Shown piece by piece: positions 17,672 through 27,689 of a DNA stretch of 56,325 nt. Where the stretch lies: NCBI RefSeq assembly GCF_002159915.1, contig NZ_NFJP01000026.1, positions 1-56,325 on the forward strand. Reading direction: 5' to 3'. Position 1 is the first letter of the stretch, and every line of letters starts with the position of its first letter. The notes under the pieces are model-generated. The model ran no database searches. It was given only the letters and a program-made list of their open reading frames with translations, and was not told where the DNA came from. The translations under genes and the position numbers were made by a program. Source of the DNA: Gordonibacter sp. An230 (lineage in GTDB: Bacteria > Actinomycetota > Coriobacteriia > Coriobacteriales > Eggerthellaceae).

Positions 17672-18898
17672 ATGGCGGGCAAGCTGACCAAGCAGGAGAA
17701 GAGCTGGATTCTCTACGACGTGGGCAACTCCGCGTTCATGATGCTGGCCACCGCGCTTATCCCTGTGTACTTCGCCTCGATCGCGGAGCCGGGCTCTTCG
17801 GTGGTGGTGGCGTGGGGCTATGCAGAGACGGTGGCGTCGCTCGTCTTGGCGTTGCTCATGCCCATTCTGGGCAGCCTCGCCGACCTCGAGGGCAACAAGA
17901 AGAAGTTTTTCGTGGGCACCGTGGGCACGGGTGCCGTGGCGCTGGCGGCCCTCGGCATCCCTTCGACGGCGATCGCGTTTCTGATCGTCTATGTGATCGC
18001 CTCGGTCATGCTGAACGGCTCGATGGTGTTCTACGACGCGTTCTTGGTGGACGCAACCGACGAGGATCGCTACGACGAGGTGTCGTCGCAGGGTTACGCT
18101 TGGGGCTACATCGGTTCGTGCGTGCCGTTCGTTGCGTGCTTGGCAGTGGTGCTGGGCGGTCCGTCCGTCGGCATCCCCATGGACGCGGGAATGAAGATCG
18201 CGTTTCTGATCACGGCCGCGTGGTGGGTGGCGTTCAGCATCCCGCTTCTGCGCAACGTGCGGCAGACGCACTATCGACAGCACTCCGCCCATCTGGTGCG
18301 CGATACGTTCTCCGGGCTGGCGCGCACGCTGGGGCGCATCTGGCGCGACCGGCGGCTGCGCCTGTTCATGCTGGCCTTCTTCTGCTACATCGACGGCGTG
18401 CACACCATCATCAAGATGTCCACGAGCTACGGCACCGATCTGGGGATCGACTCCACGCAGCTCGTCTTGGCGCTGTTGGTGACGCAGTTCGTGGCGTTCC
18501 CTTCGGCCATCGCCTACGGGCGGCTGGCTGGACGGTTCGGCACGAAGCGCATGCTGCTCGTGGCCATCGGCGCGTATCTGTGCATCACGCTGTTCGCGGC
18601 GTTCTTCTTGCGCTCGGCTGTGGAGTTCTGGGTGCTGGCCGTGTGCGTGGGGTTGTTCCAAGGCGGCATCCAGGCGCTCTCGCGCAGCGAGTTCGGCAAG
18701 CTCATACCGAAGGATCGCGCCAATGAGTACTACGGCTTTTTCGATATCTTCGGCAAGTACGCCGCCGTCATGGGCACGCTTCTGGTGAGCGTGTTCACGC
18801 AGATGACGGGCAGCTCTTCGGTGGGCGTGTTGTCCGTCGCCGCGCTGTTCGTGCTGGGCTTCATCCTGCTGGTGAAGATGCCGGAGGCCGAAGGGTAG
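17672..18898 (+). CDS. UMF1-type MFS transporter
   Basis: A 408-residue membrane protein with about 12 spans, of the UMF1/ATG22-like branch of the major facilitator superfamily. Its landmarks are WILYDVGNSAF at residues 11-21, FYDAFLVDATDEDRYDEVSSQGYAWGYIG, and GLFQGGIQALSRSEFGKLIP near span 10. Homologues are putative amino-acid or small-molecule effluxers, and the substrate is not established. AAAGG lies about 7 nt before the ATG. It stands alone, divergent from the phospholipase-like gene. Confidence 0.85.
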   Translation: MAGKLTKQEKSWILYDVGNSAFMMLATALIPVYFASIAEPGSSVVVAWGYAETVASLVLALLMPILGSLADLEGNKKKFFVGTVGTGAVALAALGIPSTAIAFLIVYVIASVMLNGSMVFYDAFLVDATDEDRYDEVSSQGYAWGYIGSCVPFVACLAVVLGGPSVGIPMDAGMKIAFLITAAWWVAFSIPLLRNVRQTHYRQHSAHLVRDTFSGLARTLGRIWRDRRLRLFMLAFFCYIDGVHTIIKMSTSYGTDLGIDSTQLVLALLVTQFVAFPSAIAYGRLAGRFGTKRMLLVAIGAYLCITLFAAFFLRSAVEFWVLAVCVGLFQGGIQALSRSEFGKLIPKDRANEYYGFFDIFGKYAAVMGTLLVSVFTQMTGSSSVGVLSVAALFVLGFILLVKMPEAEG

Positions 18899-19169
18899 CG
18901 CACGGGCTGGGACTGGGGCGACGCGTGCCGACCCGGGCGGCGGCGAGTTTGGTGCGGATGCTCGGTTCGCCGGGCTGCTCCGTTTTCGCGGGCGAAAAGG
19001 AGTCGCGGCGAGATTGCGCTGCCAAGGAGCGCTTCCTGGGAGTCTCCTCGGAAAACCTTCCGACCGCTCCGATCGGTCGAATCGGGGCGGCGGTAGGGGT
19101 TGTCGGCGCGTCCGAGTCGCCTCGGAAAAGGCGGCGTGTCGGAAGAGGCCCTTCCAATAAGCCCGCCCG

Positions 19170-20789
19170 CTACTTTCGGTACACCTCTTTTCCCTCCTTG
19201 ATGGTGGCGAGCACGGCAACGTTGCGCAGGTCGGCGGGGTCGATGGCGAACGGATCGCGGTCGAGGACGGCGAAGTCGGCCAGCTTGCCCGGCTCGAGCG
19301 TGCCTTTGCGGTCCTCCTCGCCGTACTGGTAGGCGGCGTTCGCCGTGATGGCGCGCAGGGCGTCGTACACGCTTACTTTTTGTTCTTCGTCGAGTTGCAC
19401 GCCGTTCTTCGTCACGCGGTTCACGGCGCACCAGGCCGCTTCGATCAAGTTCGGTCGCAGCACGGGTGTGTCGGTGTGCAGCGTGAAGGGCAGGCCGGCC
19501 CGCTTGGCATCGCCGCAAGCGCTGATGCGGCCGCCACGGTTCGGGCCGAAGTTCCTGAGGTGCACATCTCCCCAATACCAGATGTGCGACGAGAAGATGG
19601 ATGGGATCATGCCCAGCTCGGCCATGCGATCGTACTGGTCGGCACGCGCAGTTTGGCAGTGGATCATCACCGGCCGCAGTTCGCGCTTGCGAGGGTTGTC
19701 GGACGCGTCGAGGGCGGTGGCGTACACGCGCAGAAGCTGGTCGCTGGCTGCGTCGCCGTTTGCGTGGCACAGCAGCTGATGCCCTGAGTCGATGGCTTTG
19801 CGGGCGAACGCGGCGGCATCCTCGTCGGTCATGGTGCCGTAGGCGACCCAGTCGTCCTCTCCTTTGGGCCCTGCGGAGTAGGGCTCGGTCATCCACGCGG
19901 TGAGGCCCTGGGGCGATCCGTCCAAGAACATCTTGAGCCCGCCGATGCGCAGATGCCCATGGTAGTCGAGGCCGTCGAGGTCGGCGTGCTTCTCAAGAAT
20001 AGCGTCTACGTCCTCGCCGTGCATGGGGTAGGCCACCACGTCAATCTTGAGCTTGCCGTTGTCGGCGAGCGCGCGCAGCATGTCGACCATGTTCGCGGGT
20101 GTGGCGCCGTCTTGGCAGGTGGTGACGCCGTGCTCGAGGTACACGAGCTGCATGTCGTCGGCGATGGCGTTTGGGTCGAAGGCGATGCGCGGCGTGGTGA
20201 CGGCGTACAGCGCGTTCATGGCTGCGGGTTCCTCGGCGTATCCGTCGGGCTCGAGCGTGTCGCCCACCCGCCCGAAATGACCTCCTTCGGGGTCGGGTGT
20301 CGATTCGTCGATGCCGGCCAGCCGAAGCAGCGGGCTGTTCGCAACGGCCATGTGGTTGGAGGCGTGGACGGCCATGATCGGGATGCTGGTTGAAACCTCG
20401 TCGAGGACGGTTTTGTCGGGATGGCGTCCTTCGGCCAGCGCGTTTTGGTCGTATCCGGTCGCCATGACCACGCCGTCGGGGCCGACGTTGCGCTCGTCGA
20501 TGAAATCTCGGATGACGCGCTGGATGTCCGAGAACGAGGCGCAGGTGGAGAGGTCGGCGTACAGCACGTACTGCATCGCTCCAACGAAGTGGCTGTGGGG
20601 GTCGATGAACCCGGGTAGCACATGGGCTCCTCCGAGGTCGATCTCGTCTGCATCAGGGGTTCGGCTGCGGGTCTCTTCGAGCGATCCGACGAATGAGATG
20701 ATGCCGTCGTCGTCGACCGCAATGGCTTCGGCTCGCGCACCTTCTGAGGTCATAGGATAAAAGGTTGCGTTATGGAAAAGCGTGCTCAT
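19170..20789 (-). CDS. YtcJ-like amidohydrolase
   Basis: A 539-residue amidohydrolase family 3 enzyme. The metal site is visible as PHSH (64-67) in the conserved PGFIDPHSHF, with later ligands in CHANGDAA, MIHCQTA and the terminal HTDTPV. No signal peptide is present, so it is cytoplasmic. YtcJ-type members hydrolyse amide or imine bonds of mostly unknown substrates. Its transcript starts next to a 1.1-kb region holding a decayed gene, with the PucR locus beyond. A role in catabolism of an imported amide is plausible but unproved. Confidence 0.85.
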   Translation of the reverse strand: MSTLFHNATFYPMTSEGARAEAIAVDDDGIISFVGSLEETRSRTPDADEIDLGGAHVLPGFIDPHSHFVGAMQYVLYADLSTCASFSDIQRVIRDFIDERNVGPDGVVMATGYDQNALAEGRHPDKTVLDEVSTSIPIMAVHASNHMAVANSPLLRLAGIDESTPDPEGGHFGRVGDTLEPDGYAEEPAAMNALYAVTTPRIAFDPNAIADDMQLVYLEHGVTTCQDGATPANMVDMLRALADNGKLKIDVVAYPMHGEDVDAILEKHADLDGLDYHGHLRIGGLKMFLDGSPQGLTAWMTEPYSAGPKGEDDWVAYGTMTDEDAAAFARKAIDSGHQLLCHANGDAASDQLLRVYATALDASDNPRKRELRPVMIHCQTARADQYDRMAELGMIPSIFSSHIWYWGDVHLRNFGPNRGGRISACGDAKRAGLPFTLHTDTPVLRPNLIEAAWCAVNRVTKNGVQLDEEQKVSVYDALRAITANAAYQYGEEDRKGTLEPGKLADFAVLDRDPFAIDPADLRNVAVLATIKEGKEVYRK

Positions 20790-21188
20790 GAGGTCTCCTA
20801 TCTATGCGAATGAAAAGGATACGATGGAAGGGGCATCAAGAGGGGGATTTTGCCGGCAGGGTTGAGAAAACGTTTCCTCGAAAAGGTGCGCCGATGATGC
20901 GCGGAAAGGTTGGATGCGGGGTCGGCGAGTCGAGCTCGGGTTTGTACGGTCTAGTCGTGCAAACCTGCAACCCTCGTCGAAGGCGTGCGTCGTGAGCCCG
21001 CTTTCCCTCTTTTGGTTGGGCGGTTGCGGACGTTGTGTCCCGTCGTCTTATGCTTTCTACTGGTTGTCCGCGGATGCCACGTGCTTCTTCTGCCCCTTTT
21101 CGAATATGTCGATCCTGCGCACGATGAAATGCTCTGCGAAGATGGTGCGGGGACACTCGCTATAGAGCAGCTGGGCTGACCAAAGTGG
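20790..21188. other. Intergenic region upstream of amidohydrolase
   Basis: About 400 bp with no reading frame of coding character on either strand. It contains AT-richer leader DNA for the amidohydrolase and, towards 21000-21180, pyrimidine-rich sequence that may be the oldest part of the decayed membrane gene to the right. Confidence 0.3.
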
Positions 21189-21658
21189 ATGTTGTCGCTT
21201 GCGCTGTGGGCAGGTGCGCCATTGACTACGGTTTTTGTCGACGGTGCGGCGAGAGTGGCGGTGTTCGCCATCTTGCATGCGGTGTGCCCCGGCGATACAT
21301 CCGGCCTTTCTGACGCGGGGTTGCCGAGCTGGGGGCGTCGGGCTTGTTTCGTGCGCTATTCCGCTAGCTTGCGTTGAGCTGCTTGGGGGCGGTCGTTTCG
21401 CCCCTCCCGACGCAGTTGCCGGCGTAGTGGGATTTCTGCCGCGTTCGTATGCGGTCGCCCTTGTGGTGGTGAGCGCGGTTGCAATGATTGCCGCCGTGCT
21501 GGCGGGATGGGCGTTGGCCCTGGCCGTGATCCTTGCGCTTCCTCTGCCTTTGCCGTTCGCCGCCATGTTGGTGCTCAAAGGCTGCGTGTGCGCTCTCGGG
21601 GGGGGGGGGTCTTTCGGGCTTTCTCGCCATCTCCTACGTGGCGTTCGGTATTCGGTAG
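21189..21658 (+). pseudogene. Decayed polytopic membrane-protein gene
   Basis: Hydrophobic coding-like segments continue across different frames. One runs from 21189 (AGAPLTTVFVDGAARVAVFA), a second from about 21400 (VALVVVSAVAMIAAVLAGWA), and a third after the G12 run at 21598-21609 (GLSGFLAISYVAFGIR, then TAG at 21656). Reading one G fewer joins the last two. The pattern GG-x-LSGF near a C-terminus recalls cobalamin synthase CobS (GGxxGDxxGF), but too little is left to be sure. At least two frameshifts separate it from any intact gene. Confidence 0.3.
21598..21609. repeat. G12 homopolymer
   Basis: Twelve consecutive G, the longest run in the window. It lies inside the decayed membrane gene and about 310 nt upstream of the PucR start. 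Confidence 0.9.
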
Positions 21659-21920
21659 CGAGCTTCGGCTTTGCTCGAGTCAGAACTGCGCGATGGAAGA
21701 AGGGCTACTTGTCCCTTTCTTCGCCATAGCTTTCTCCGTTCGGATCGGCATCGCCTGCGAACTGAGAACTATCTTGCGAACGGATATTCTGTATCTATGA
21801 TTTTCTAGGCATACGCGCAAACTTTTGATTCGCCCGCCTATTTCGCGCGGTGCGGCCTTTTCCGGACATGCTCGATGGGGTATGATGCGCAGGTCGGGTG
21901 CATCGGAGGACGGAGGGGCC

Positions 21921-23094
21921 ATGGTTACCGTCGCGGACATCATCGCGTTGCCGGCGTTCACGCGCGTGGAGCCGATCGCCCCGTGCGAAGGCGCTGAGCG
22001 TCGCGAGGTGCGCAATGTGGGCATTCTCGACTGCCCGCCCGATTACAACGAGTACCGCGTGTACAAGCCGGGCGAGCTCATCCTGACGAACCTGGGTTTC
22101 GCGTACGGCAATCCCGACCTTGCGGAGAAGTCGCTTTTGGCGATGATGCGCCGCGACGTTTCCGCCATCGCCATCAAAACAGTGTACGAGCCTCCCATCA
22201 GCGATGCTGTGCGCATGGCCAGCGAAGCGTGCGGTGTGCCGCTTTACCTGTACGACGGAGCCTACCATGAGACGGTGGCATACCAGTCGCTTGCTCTTAT
22301 CCAGCGTGATCGAGACGAACTGGACAAGGAAAAGGCCCTCGACGAGCTGATGGATGCCCATGACGGCGATCGCGTGCGTGTGCGCCTGAGCTCTCTCGTC
22401 GGTGTGACGGGGTCGAAGCTGCAATGCTTCGCGTTCGCCCTGCGCGCGGGTGACACGTGCTCTTTCTACGCTATGCTCGATTCGGTGTCCCTCGCGATGG
22501 CGGGGGGGGGGTCTGAGAAAGGAGTTCCCTGCCATTGAGTCGGTCGGGGTGTGCCGCTATCGCGAGCACATTTTGGCGTTCGTGTCCTATTCGTCGGCAA
22601 GCGAGAAGGAGCGGTCGGCCGCTGAAGATCGCTGCCTGGTTGTGGCTGCTCAGGAGGCCGGCCTGTACGGAGGCGCGAGCGAGACAATGCCTTTGAGCGA
22701 TGGCGATCTTTCCATCCGGCAGGCGCTTTCCGCCGTCGCCAGCGCGCAGCGGCAAGGGCTGCGCCTGGTGCGATGGGCCGATCTGCATCTAGATGCCTTT
22801 GCGATTGCCGCGAAGAGCGATCGCCTGTTCATGAGCGCAAGCGACTTGCATCGATCAAAGCTTGCCGCCTACGACGAGGAGCACGGTACCGAGCTCATGC
22901 GCACGGCTGAGGTGCTTGTCGCTCGGCATGGTGACGTGAAGGCGATCGCCGATGAGTTGCACCAGCATCCCAACACCGTGCGCTACCGCATGCGCAAAAT
23001 AAAGGCTGTTCTCGACATCCCGCGCGAAGACGACAAGGCGCTCGTGAACCTGCTCAGCCTCGTGTTCCTGCCCGACCTCGCAAGGTCTAAATAA
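21921..23094 (+). pseudogene. PucR-family regulator split by a frameshift at a G10 run
   Basis: Two frames together make one ordinary PucR regulator of about 390 residues. The first part (21921-22538) has the PucR N-terminal domain (VADIIALPAF, GELILTNLGFAYG). The second (about 22512-23094) has the C-terminal helix-turn-helix (GDVKAIADELHQHPNTVRYR). They change frame exactly at ten G (22502-22511); nine G would restore the full protein. As written, the first frame ends after about 205 residues without DNA-binding domain. The ATG at 21921 has CGGAGGGG directly upstream. PucR proteins activate purine or amino-acid catabolic genes; the symporter and citrulline-type genes next door are candidate targets. 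It may be phase-variable, inactive or a sequencing error. Confidence 0.85.
22502..22511. repeat. G10 run within the PucR reading frame
   Basis: Ten G at the exact frame break of the PucR gene. Slippage to nine or twelve G would restore one continuous reading frame. Confidence 0.9.
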
Positions 23095-23099
23095 AACTA

Positions 23100-23145
23100 G
23101 GGCCAGTCCCAACAGGACCGGCCCTTGCAAAACCCGAGGGTTTTT
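23100..23145. terminator. Bidirectional terminator pair
   Basis: GGGCC-A-GTCC (23100-23109) pairs with GGAC-C-GGCCC (23115-23124) with one mismatch. It is followed by AAAACCC-GA-GGGTTTT (23129-23144) plus T. The second hairpin has A/T flanks usable on both strands. The site lies between the convergent PucR and symporter genes. Confidence 0.75.
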
Positions 23146-23206
23146 CACGTGCGATCGTAATTGCAAACTCATGTTGAGTCGTCAATCGCCCTCGCCAGGT
23201 GCCTCA

Positions 23207-24616
23207 TTACTGCTGGAACGGCGAAGGCGTCTTCCGTTTGTCGAAGAGGTTCGTTGCCGCGTACACTGCCAGACCTGTGATCATGCCCGCCACGATGGGA
23301 ACGGAGCTGGACGTGCCGACGACGAGGAAGCACGCGGTGACGACGACGGCGCTCGCGCCGAGCGCGTACAGCCCTGCGTTGGGGCTGAAGCGCTTGAGCA
23401 CGAAGCTGGCCACGAGCGGCACGAACACGCAGCCTGACAGGTAGCCGTAGCAGATGTCGATGCCTGCCAGCACATCGTTGATCCATAGCGAGCAGATCAT
23501 CACCACTACGCCGATGATCAGGGCGAACAGTCGCGTGACAGTCACTTCTTCAAGAAGCGCCGTTCTGCGATCCCCTCTTTTCTGAATGAAGCGCGCGTAC
23601 AAGTCGTTGTACAGGATGGTGGACGAGGCCAAGATGGTGCCGCTTGACACCGACATCGTGGCCGCCATGGCCGCAGCCAGCACGAGGCCGCGCACGCCCA
23701 TCGGTAGGAACGTGGACACGCCCACCACGAACGCGTTCTGCGGATCGTCGAGGTGGGGCAACAGCACGGCCACGCTCATGCCGATGATGACGGTGGCCAG
23801 CGCGTACAGGATGCTGTAAATGCCCGCGCCGATGGTGCCCCGCTTCGAAACCCTTTCGTTTTTGGCGGTGAAGATGCGCTGCCAGATGTCCTGTCCGATG
23901 ATGAGCCCTGGCACGTACAGCACGAGGTAGGAGAAGCTTTTGTCGAAACCCATGCTGCCCACCGACAGGTACGTTTCGGGCACCTTGCTGACAAGGGCAT
24001 CCCAACCGCCCGCAGCCGAGATGCAGAAGATGGGGGCGAGGATGAGGATGCCCACCGTCTTCACGACGAACTGCACGATGTCGGTCATGGTGACCGACCA
24101 CATGCCGCCCACGAACGTGTACAGGATGACGATGCCTCCGCCTGCCACCATCGACAGCGTGGGGTCGAGGCCGACGACCCCGTTGATGATGGTGCCGATG
24201 GAGATGACCTGCACCACGCTGAGCGTGAGCGTGTAGATGAGCGTAAGCGTCGAGCTGAACACGCGCGCCGTGGGTCCGTAGCTTTTCTCCACCACCTCGT
24301 TCACGCTGAGGGCGCGCAAGCGGGACAGCTTGCTCGTTACCAGAAACCCCGCGAGCACCAAGCCTAGCCCGATGCTCAGGTTGAGCCAGATGCCGCCGAA
24401 GCCGTACTCGTAGCCGAGCTCTGTGCTGCCGATCGTGGAACCCCCGCCCAGCGTGAGCGCCGCCATGCAGCCGAAGAACAGGGGAAACGAAAGCCGTCTG
24501 CCAGCCACGAGGTAGTCTTCCTGCGTTTTGGAAAGCCGCGCGGCGGTGAAGCCGATAGCCACGATGACGATGAAGTACAGCGCGATGATGACGTAGTCGA
24601 TGGGTGAGAGAACCAT
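23207..24616 (-). CDS. Sodium:solute symporter (SSS family)
   Basis: A 469-residue membrane protein with about 13 spans and the SSS family layout. Landmarks are DYLVAGRRLSFPLFFGCMAALTLGG near the N-terminus, the FVGGMWSVTMTDIVQ motif, and AAAMAATMSVSSGTILASSTI carrying sodium-site serines. It imports an organic solute with sodium. Relatives carry proline, pantothenate, sugars or monocarboxylates, and the sequence alone does not tell which. It is divergent from ornithine carbamoyltransferase and faces the PucR gene, so it may supply substrate to this catabolic cluster. Confidence 0.9.
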   Translation of the reverse strand: MVLSPIDYVIIALYFIVIVAIGFTAARLSKTQEDYLVAGRRLSFPLFFGCMAALTLGGGSTIGSTELGYEYGFGGIWLNLSIGLGLVLAGFLVTSKLSRLRALSVNEVVEKSYGPTARVFSSTLTLIYTLTLSVVQVISIGTIINGVVGLDPTLSMVAGGGIVILYTFVGGMWSVTMTDIVQFVVKTVGILILAPIFCISAAGGWDALVSKVPETYLSVGSMGFDKSFSYLVLYVPGLIIGQDIWQRIFTAKNERVSKRGTIGAGIYSILYALATVIIGMSVAVLLPHLDDPQNAFVVGVSTFLPMGVRGLVLAAAMAATMSVSSGTILASSTILYNDLYARFIQKRGDRRTALLEEVTVTRLFALIIGVVVMICSLWINDVLAGIDICYGYLSGCVFVPLVASFVLKRFSPNAGLYALGASAVVVTACFLVVGTSSSVPIVAGMITGLAVYAATNLFDKRKTPSPFQQ

Positions 24617-24692
24617 GTTCGAACCCCCGTTTTCGCTCTCTGTCAGCCTTGCCTCATCCTAAGTTCCCGCTGCGCGTGGGCGCTTGTTCGAA

Positions 24693-24723
24693 CGGACAAA
24701 GCGGGTTGCAGCGGTTTTGTCCG
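24693..24723. promoter_or_regulatory. Candidate operator between symporter and argF
   Basis: CGGACAAA (24693-24700) and TTTGTCCG (24716-24723) are perfect 8-bp inverted half-sites separated by 15 nt in a divergent promoter region. TATGAT at 24755-24760 could be the rightward -10. The protein that binds is unknown. Confidence 0.4.
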
Positions 24724-24855
24724 CTCGTCTAGAGGCCCGCTCGGCGGCGCTGCGTATGATGCCTTCGTGCCCGACCTGCCGAGAGGGGCGGCGCTTTTGG
24801 GCGCAGCGACCGTCGGGGTGGGACGCACAGGGCATCGATTCGAAAGGAGTTGCAC

Positions 24856-25872
24856 ATGACCGAGTCCGTATTCCAGGGGCGCAGCCTCCTCTCCACGAGG
24901 GACTACACCAAAGACGAGCTGACGTACCTCATCGGGTTCGCCGAGCACCTCAAGGACCTAAAGAAGAAGGGCGTCGAGCATCACTACCTCGCGGGCAAGA
25001 ACATCGCGCTTCTGTTCGAGAAGACCTCCACCCGCACCCGCGCCGCCTTCACCACCGCGTGCATCGACCTGGGCGCGCACCCCGAGTACCTGGGCAAGAA
25101 CGACATCCAGCTGGGCAAGAAGGAGACGGTGCGCGACACCGCGCTCGTGCTGGGCAGCATGTTCGACGGCATCGAGTTCCGCGGATTTGCGCAGGAGCAC
25201 GTGGAAGACCTCGCAAAGTACAGCGGCGTGCCGGTGTGGAACGGCCTCACCGACAAGGAGCATCCCACGCAGATGCTGGCCGACTTCATGACCATGAAGG
25301 AGAACTTCGGCATGCTGGAGGGCCTCACGCTGGCCTACTGCGGGCAGGGTCGCAACAACGTGCAGAACTCCCTCATGATCACGAGCGCCATCCTGGGCGT
25401 GAACTACGTGAACGCCACGCCGGCCGAGCTCGAGCCCGATCCGGCCATCGTGGAGGTGGCGCAGGCCTTCGCCGCTCAAAGCGGCGCGCACATCACGGTG
25501 ACGAACGACCCGGTGGAAGCCGTGAGGGACGCCGACGCCGTGTACACGAACGTGTGGGCGGCCATGGGCGAGGAGTCCCAATTCGCCGAGCGCGTGCGCC
25601 TCATGTCGCCTTACCAGGTGAACGCCGAGCTCGTGAGTCACGTCAAGAACCCCGACTGGATATTCCTGCACTGCCTGCCGGCCTTCCACAACGCCGAGAC
25701 GGACTACGCCGCCGACATCAAGGACAAGCACGGCATCGAGGCCATGGAGGTCACCGACGACGTGTTCTACTGCGATCGCGGCCGTCAGTTCCAGCAGGCC
25801 GAGAACCGCATGCACACCATCAAGGCCATCATGGCCGCCACGCTGGGCAACCTGTACATCCCGCGCGTGTAG
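24856..25872 (+). CDS. argF: Ornithine carbamoyltransferase
   Basis: A 338-residue carbamoyltransferase. It has the carbamoyl-phosphate site STRTR (58-62), HPTQ (136-139) and HCLPA (272-276), with the ornithine-type [20 protein letters not shown] segment. It interconverts ornithine plus carbamoyl phosphate with citrulline plus phosphate. Its position before an antiporter and a deiminase-like enzyme suggests the catabolic direction (citrulline to ornithine, as in ArcB) rather than arginine synthesis. I chose ATG 24856 (AAAGGAG 6 nt upstream); a TTG at 24850 in the same frame is less likely. No carbamate kinase gene is nearby. Confidence 0.93.
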   Translation: MTESVFQGRSLLSTRDYTKDELTYLIGFAEHLKDLKKKGVEHHYLAGKNIALLFEKTSTRTRAAFTTACIDLGAHPEYLGKNDIQLGKKETVRDTALVLGSMFDGIEFRGFAQEHVEDLAKYSGVPVWNGLTDKEHPTQMLADFMTMKENFGMLEGLTLAYCGQGRNNVQNSLMITSAILGVNYVNATPAELEPDPAIVEVAQAFAAQSGAHITVTNDPVEAVRDADAVYTNVWAAMGEESQFAERVRLMSPYQVNAELVSHVKNPDWIFLHCLPAFHNAETDYAADIKDKHGIEAMEVTDDVFYCDRGRQFQQAENRMHTIKAIMAATLGNLYIPRV

Positions 25873-26111
25873 GAAGCGGGGATGCTGCCAAACCCGTCGA
25901 GTCGTGCTGTTGGATCATGGCCTTACCGGGGGCGGCGGCATCCGTTCTCGCGCGTTTTCGGGGAAGGGGCGCGCCTGTGTCTCGTGGCAGCCTAAGGGGC
26001 TTTCGCCCTTGGGGCTTGGCTGCACACGCCCCGAACCCGGTTCGTCCATTCTGTCCGTTGGTCGCAAGGCATAAGGGAGGGCTTTGCGACCCATGAGAGA
26101 AGGGGGCTTCC
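25873..26111. other. Intergenic, argF to antiporter
   Basis: 239 bp without a gene. AAGGGGC-TTTC-GCCCTT near 26000 could be a weak hairpin. AGAAGGGGG before 26112 is the ribosome site of the antiporter. Confidence 0.35.
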
Positions 26112-27632
26112 ATGGCTGAAGAAGTGGAAGCGAAAAAGAAAGTGAAGAAAAAGTTCAAGATGCCGAACACGTACGTGATACTGTTCGCCATCATCGCGCT
26201 GATTGCGCTTTTGACCTGGGTTGTTCCGGGCGGTGCGTACGATTTGACCGAAGGCGGCGATGCCGTTGCGGGCACGTACCACACCGTGGAATCCAACCCG
26301 CAAGGCCTGTGGGACATCTTCATGGCGCCCATCACGGGCATGCTGGGCGGCGGCACGGTAAGCGGCGCAATCTCCATCTCGCTCACCATCCTGCTGTTCG
26401 GCAGCCTGCTTGAGATGATGGATCGCACGTGTGCGCTGAAAACCGCCATCAAGCGCATCACCAACGCCAACCAGAACAACATGCACCTGCTCATCGCCAT
26501 CCTGGTTGTCATCATGTCGTTCTTCGGCACGTTGGAAGGCGCTTACGAGGAAGGCATCGTGTACTTCTTGATGTTCGTCCCGGTTATCTTGGCCTTAGGG
26601 CTCGATACCGTGACGGCCATCATGATCGTGGTGTTCGGCACCCAGATCGGCTGCCTGTCGTCCATTATCAACCCGTTTTCCACGGGCATTGCGTCCGGCA
26701 TCGCGGGCATTTCGCCCGGCGAGGGTATGCTGGAGCGCGTGGCGATGTTCGTCATCTTCGACGCCATTGTGATTTTCCTCATCTGCCGCTATGCGGATAG
26801 GATCAAGGCGCACCCGGAGAAGTCCATCCAGTTCTTCCGTCGCGAGCAGGACTTGAAAGAATTCCCCGCAGCCGATGACGGAGACCTTGCCCTCACGGGC
26901 CGCCAGAAGGGCGCGCTGGCTCTGTTCGTCCTCACATTCGTGTTCATGATCATCGGCCTGACGCCATGGACGTCGCTCAACCCCGATTGGACGTTCTTTG
27001 AGGACTTCGTGGCCTGGGTGGCCGCTACGCCTATCGTGTGCAACATCCTGGGTACCGACATGACGGCATTCGGCAACTGGTACTTCCCTGAACTGTCGAT
27101 GATTACGCTCGTCATGGTCATCCTCATCGGCGTGGTCATGCGCTACAGCGCCGATGAAACCATCGACATCATCCTCAAAGGAGCCGCCGGTCTGGTTCCC
27201 ACTGCGTTCGTTGTGCCGCTGGCGCGAGGCATCCAGGTTGTCATGGACAACGGCCAGATAACCCCGTCTATCCTGCATGCCTGCGAGGGCGCGTTGGCCT
27301 CGCTTCCGCCCGTGGCGTTCGTCATCGTGGCGCTGGTGTGCTACTTCCTGATTGCCTGCCTGATTCCCTCGTCCACTGGCCTTGCCGCCGCCACCATGGG
27401 CATCATGGGCACGCTGTCCCAGTTCGCGGGCGTGGACGTGTACATCATGGTCATCATCTACCTGATGGCGCTTGGCTTGGCGAAGATGATTACCCCGTGC
27501 TCCATCGTGGTGATGACATGCACCGCCGCCGCGCACATGAGCTACGGCGACTGGGTGAAGAAGGCCGCGCCTATCGTCGGCATCCTCTTTGCCTGCTGCT
27601 GTGCGTTCTTGGCAGTGCTGGTAATGATTTAA
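26112..27632 (+). CDS. YfcC-family antiporter, probably amino-acid exchange
   Basis: A 506-residue protein with about 12-13 spans of the YfcC/DcuC superfamily. After a lysine-rich N-terminus come TYVILFAIIALIALLTWVVPGG, EGAYEEGIVYF and a C-terminal half with ACLIPSSTGLAAATMGIMGT. YfcC-like proteins beside arginine-deiminase-pathway genes are thought to exchange arginine or citrulline for ornithine. That role fits here, since argF is upstream and the deiminase-like gene 57 nt downstream. The substrate is inferred from context only. Confidence 0.82.
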   Translation: MAEEVEAKKKVKKKFKMPNTYVILFAIIALIALLTWVVPGGAYDLTEGGDAVAGTYHTVESNPQGLWDIFMAPITGMLGGGTVSGAISISLTILLFGSLLEMMDRTCALKTAIKRITNANQNNMHLLIAILVVIMSFFGTLEGAYEEGIVYFLMFVPVILALGLDTVTAIMIVVFGTQIGCLSSIINPFSTGIASGIAGISPGEGMLERVAMFVIFDAIVIFLICRYADRIKAHPEKSIQFFRREQDLKEFPAADDGDLALTGRQKGALALFVLTFVFMIIGLTPWTSLNPDWTFFEDFVAWVAATPIVCNILGTDMTAFGNWYFPELSMITLVMVILIGVVMRYSADETIDIILKGAAGLVPTAFVVPLARGIQVVMDNGQITPSILHACEGALASLPPVAFVIVALVCYFLIACLIPSSTGLAAATMGIMGTLSQFAGVDVYIMVIIYLMALGLAKMITPCSIVVMTCTAAAHMSYGDWVKKAAPIVGILFACCCAFLAVLVMI

Positions 27633-27689
27633 GACCCGAGCGACCTGTACGCAAGTGATCGAAGACCATGCTAGAGAAAGGAGACTCCC

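Noticed and set aside
24856-25872. Putrescine or oxamate carbamoyltransferase instead of ornithine
   Set aside because: The HCLPA and [12 protein letters not shown] segments follow the ornithine enzyme pattern, and no agmatine deiminase or allantoin genes are adjacent; not fully excluded.
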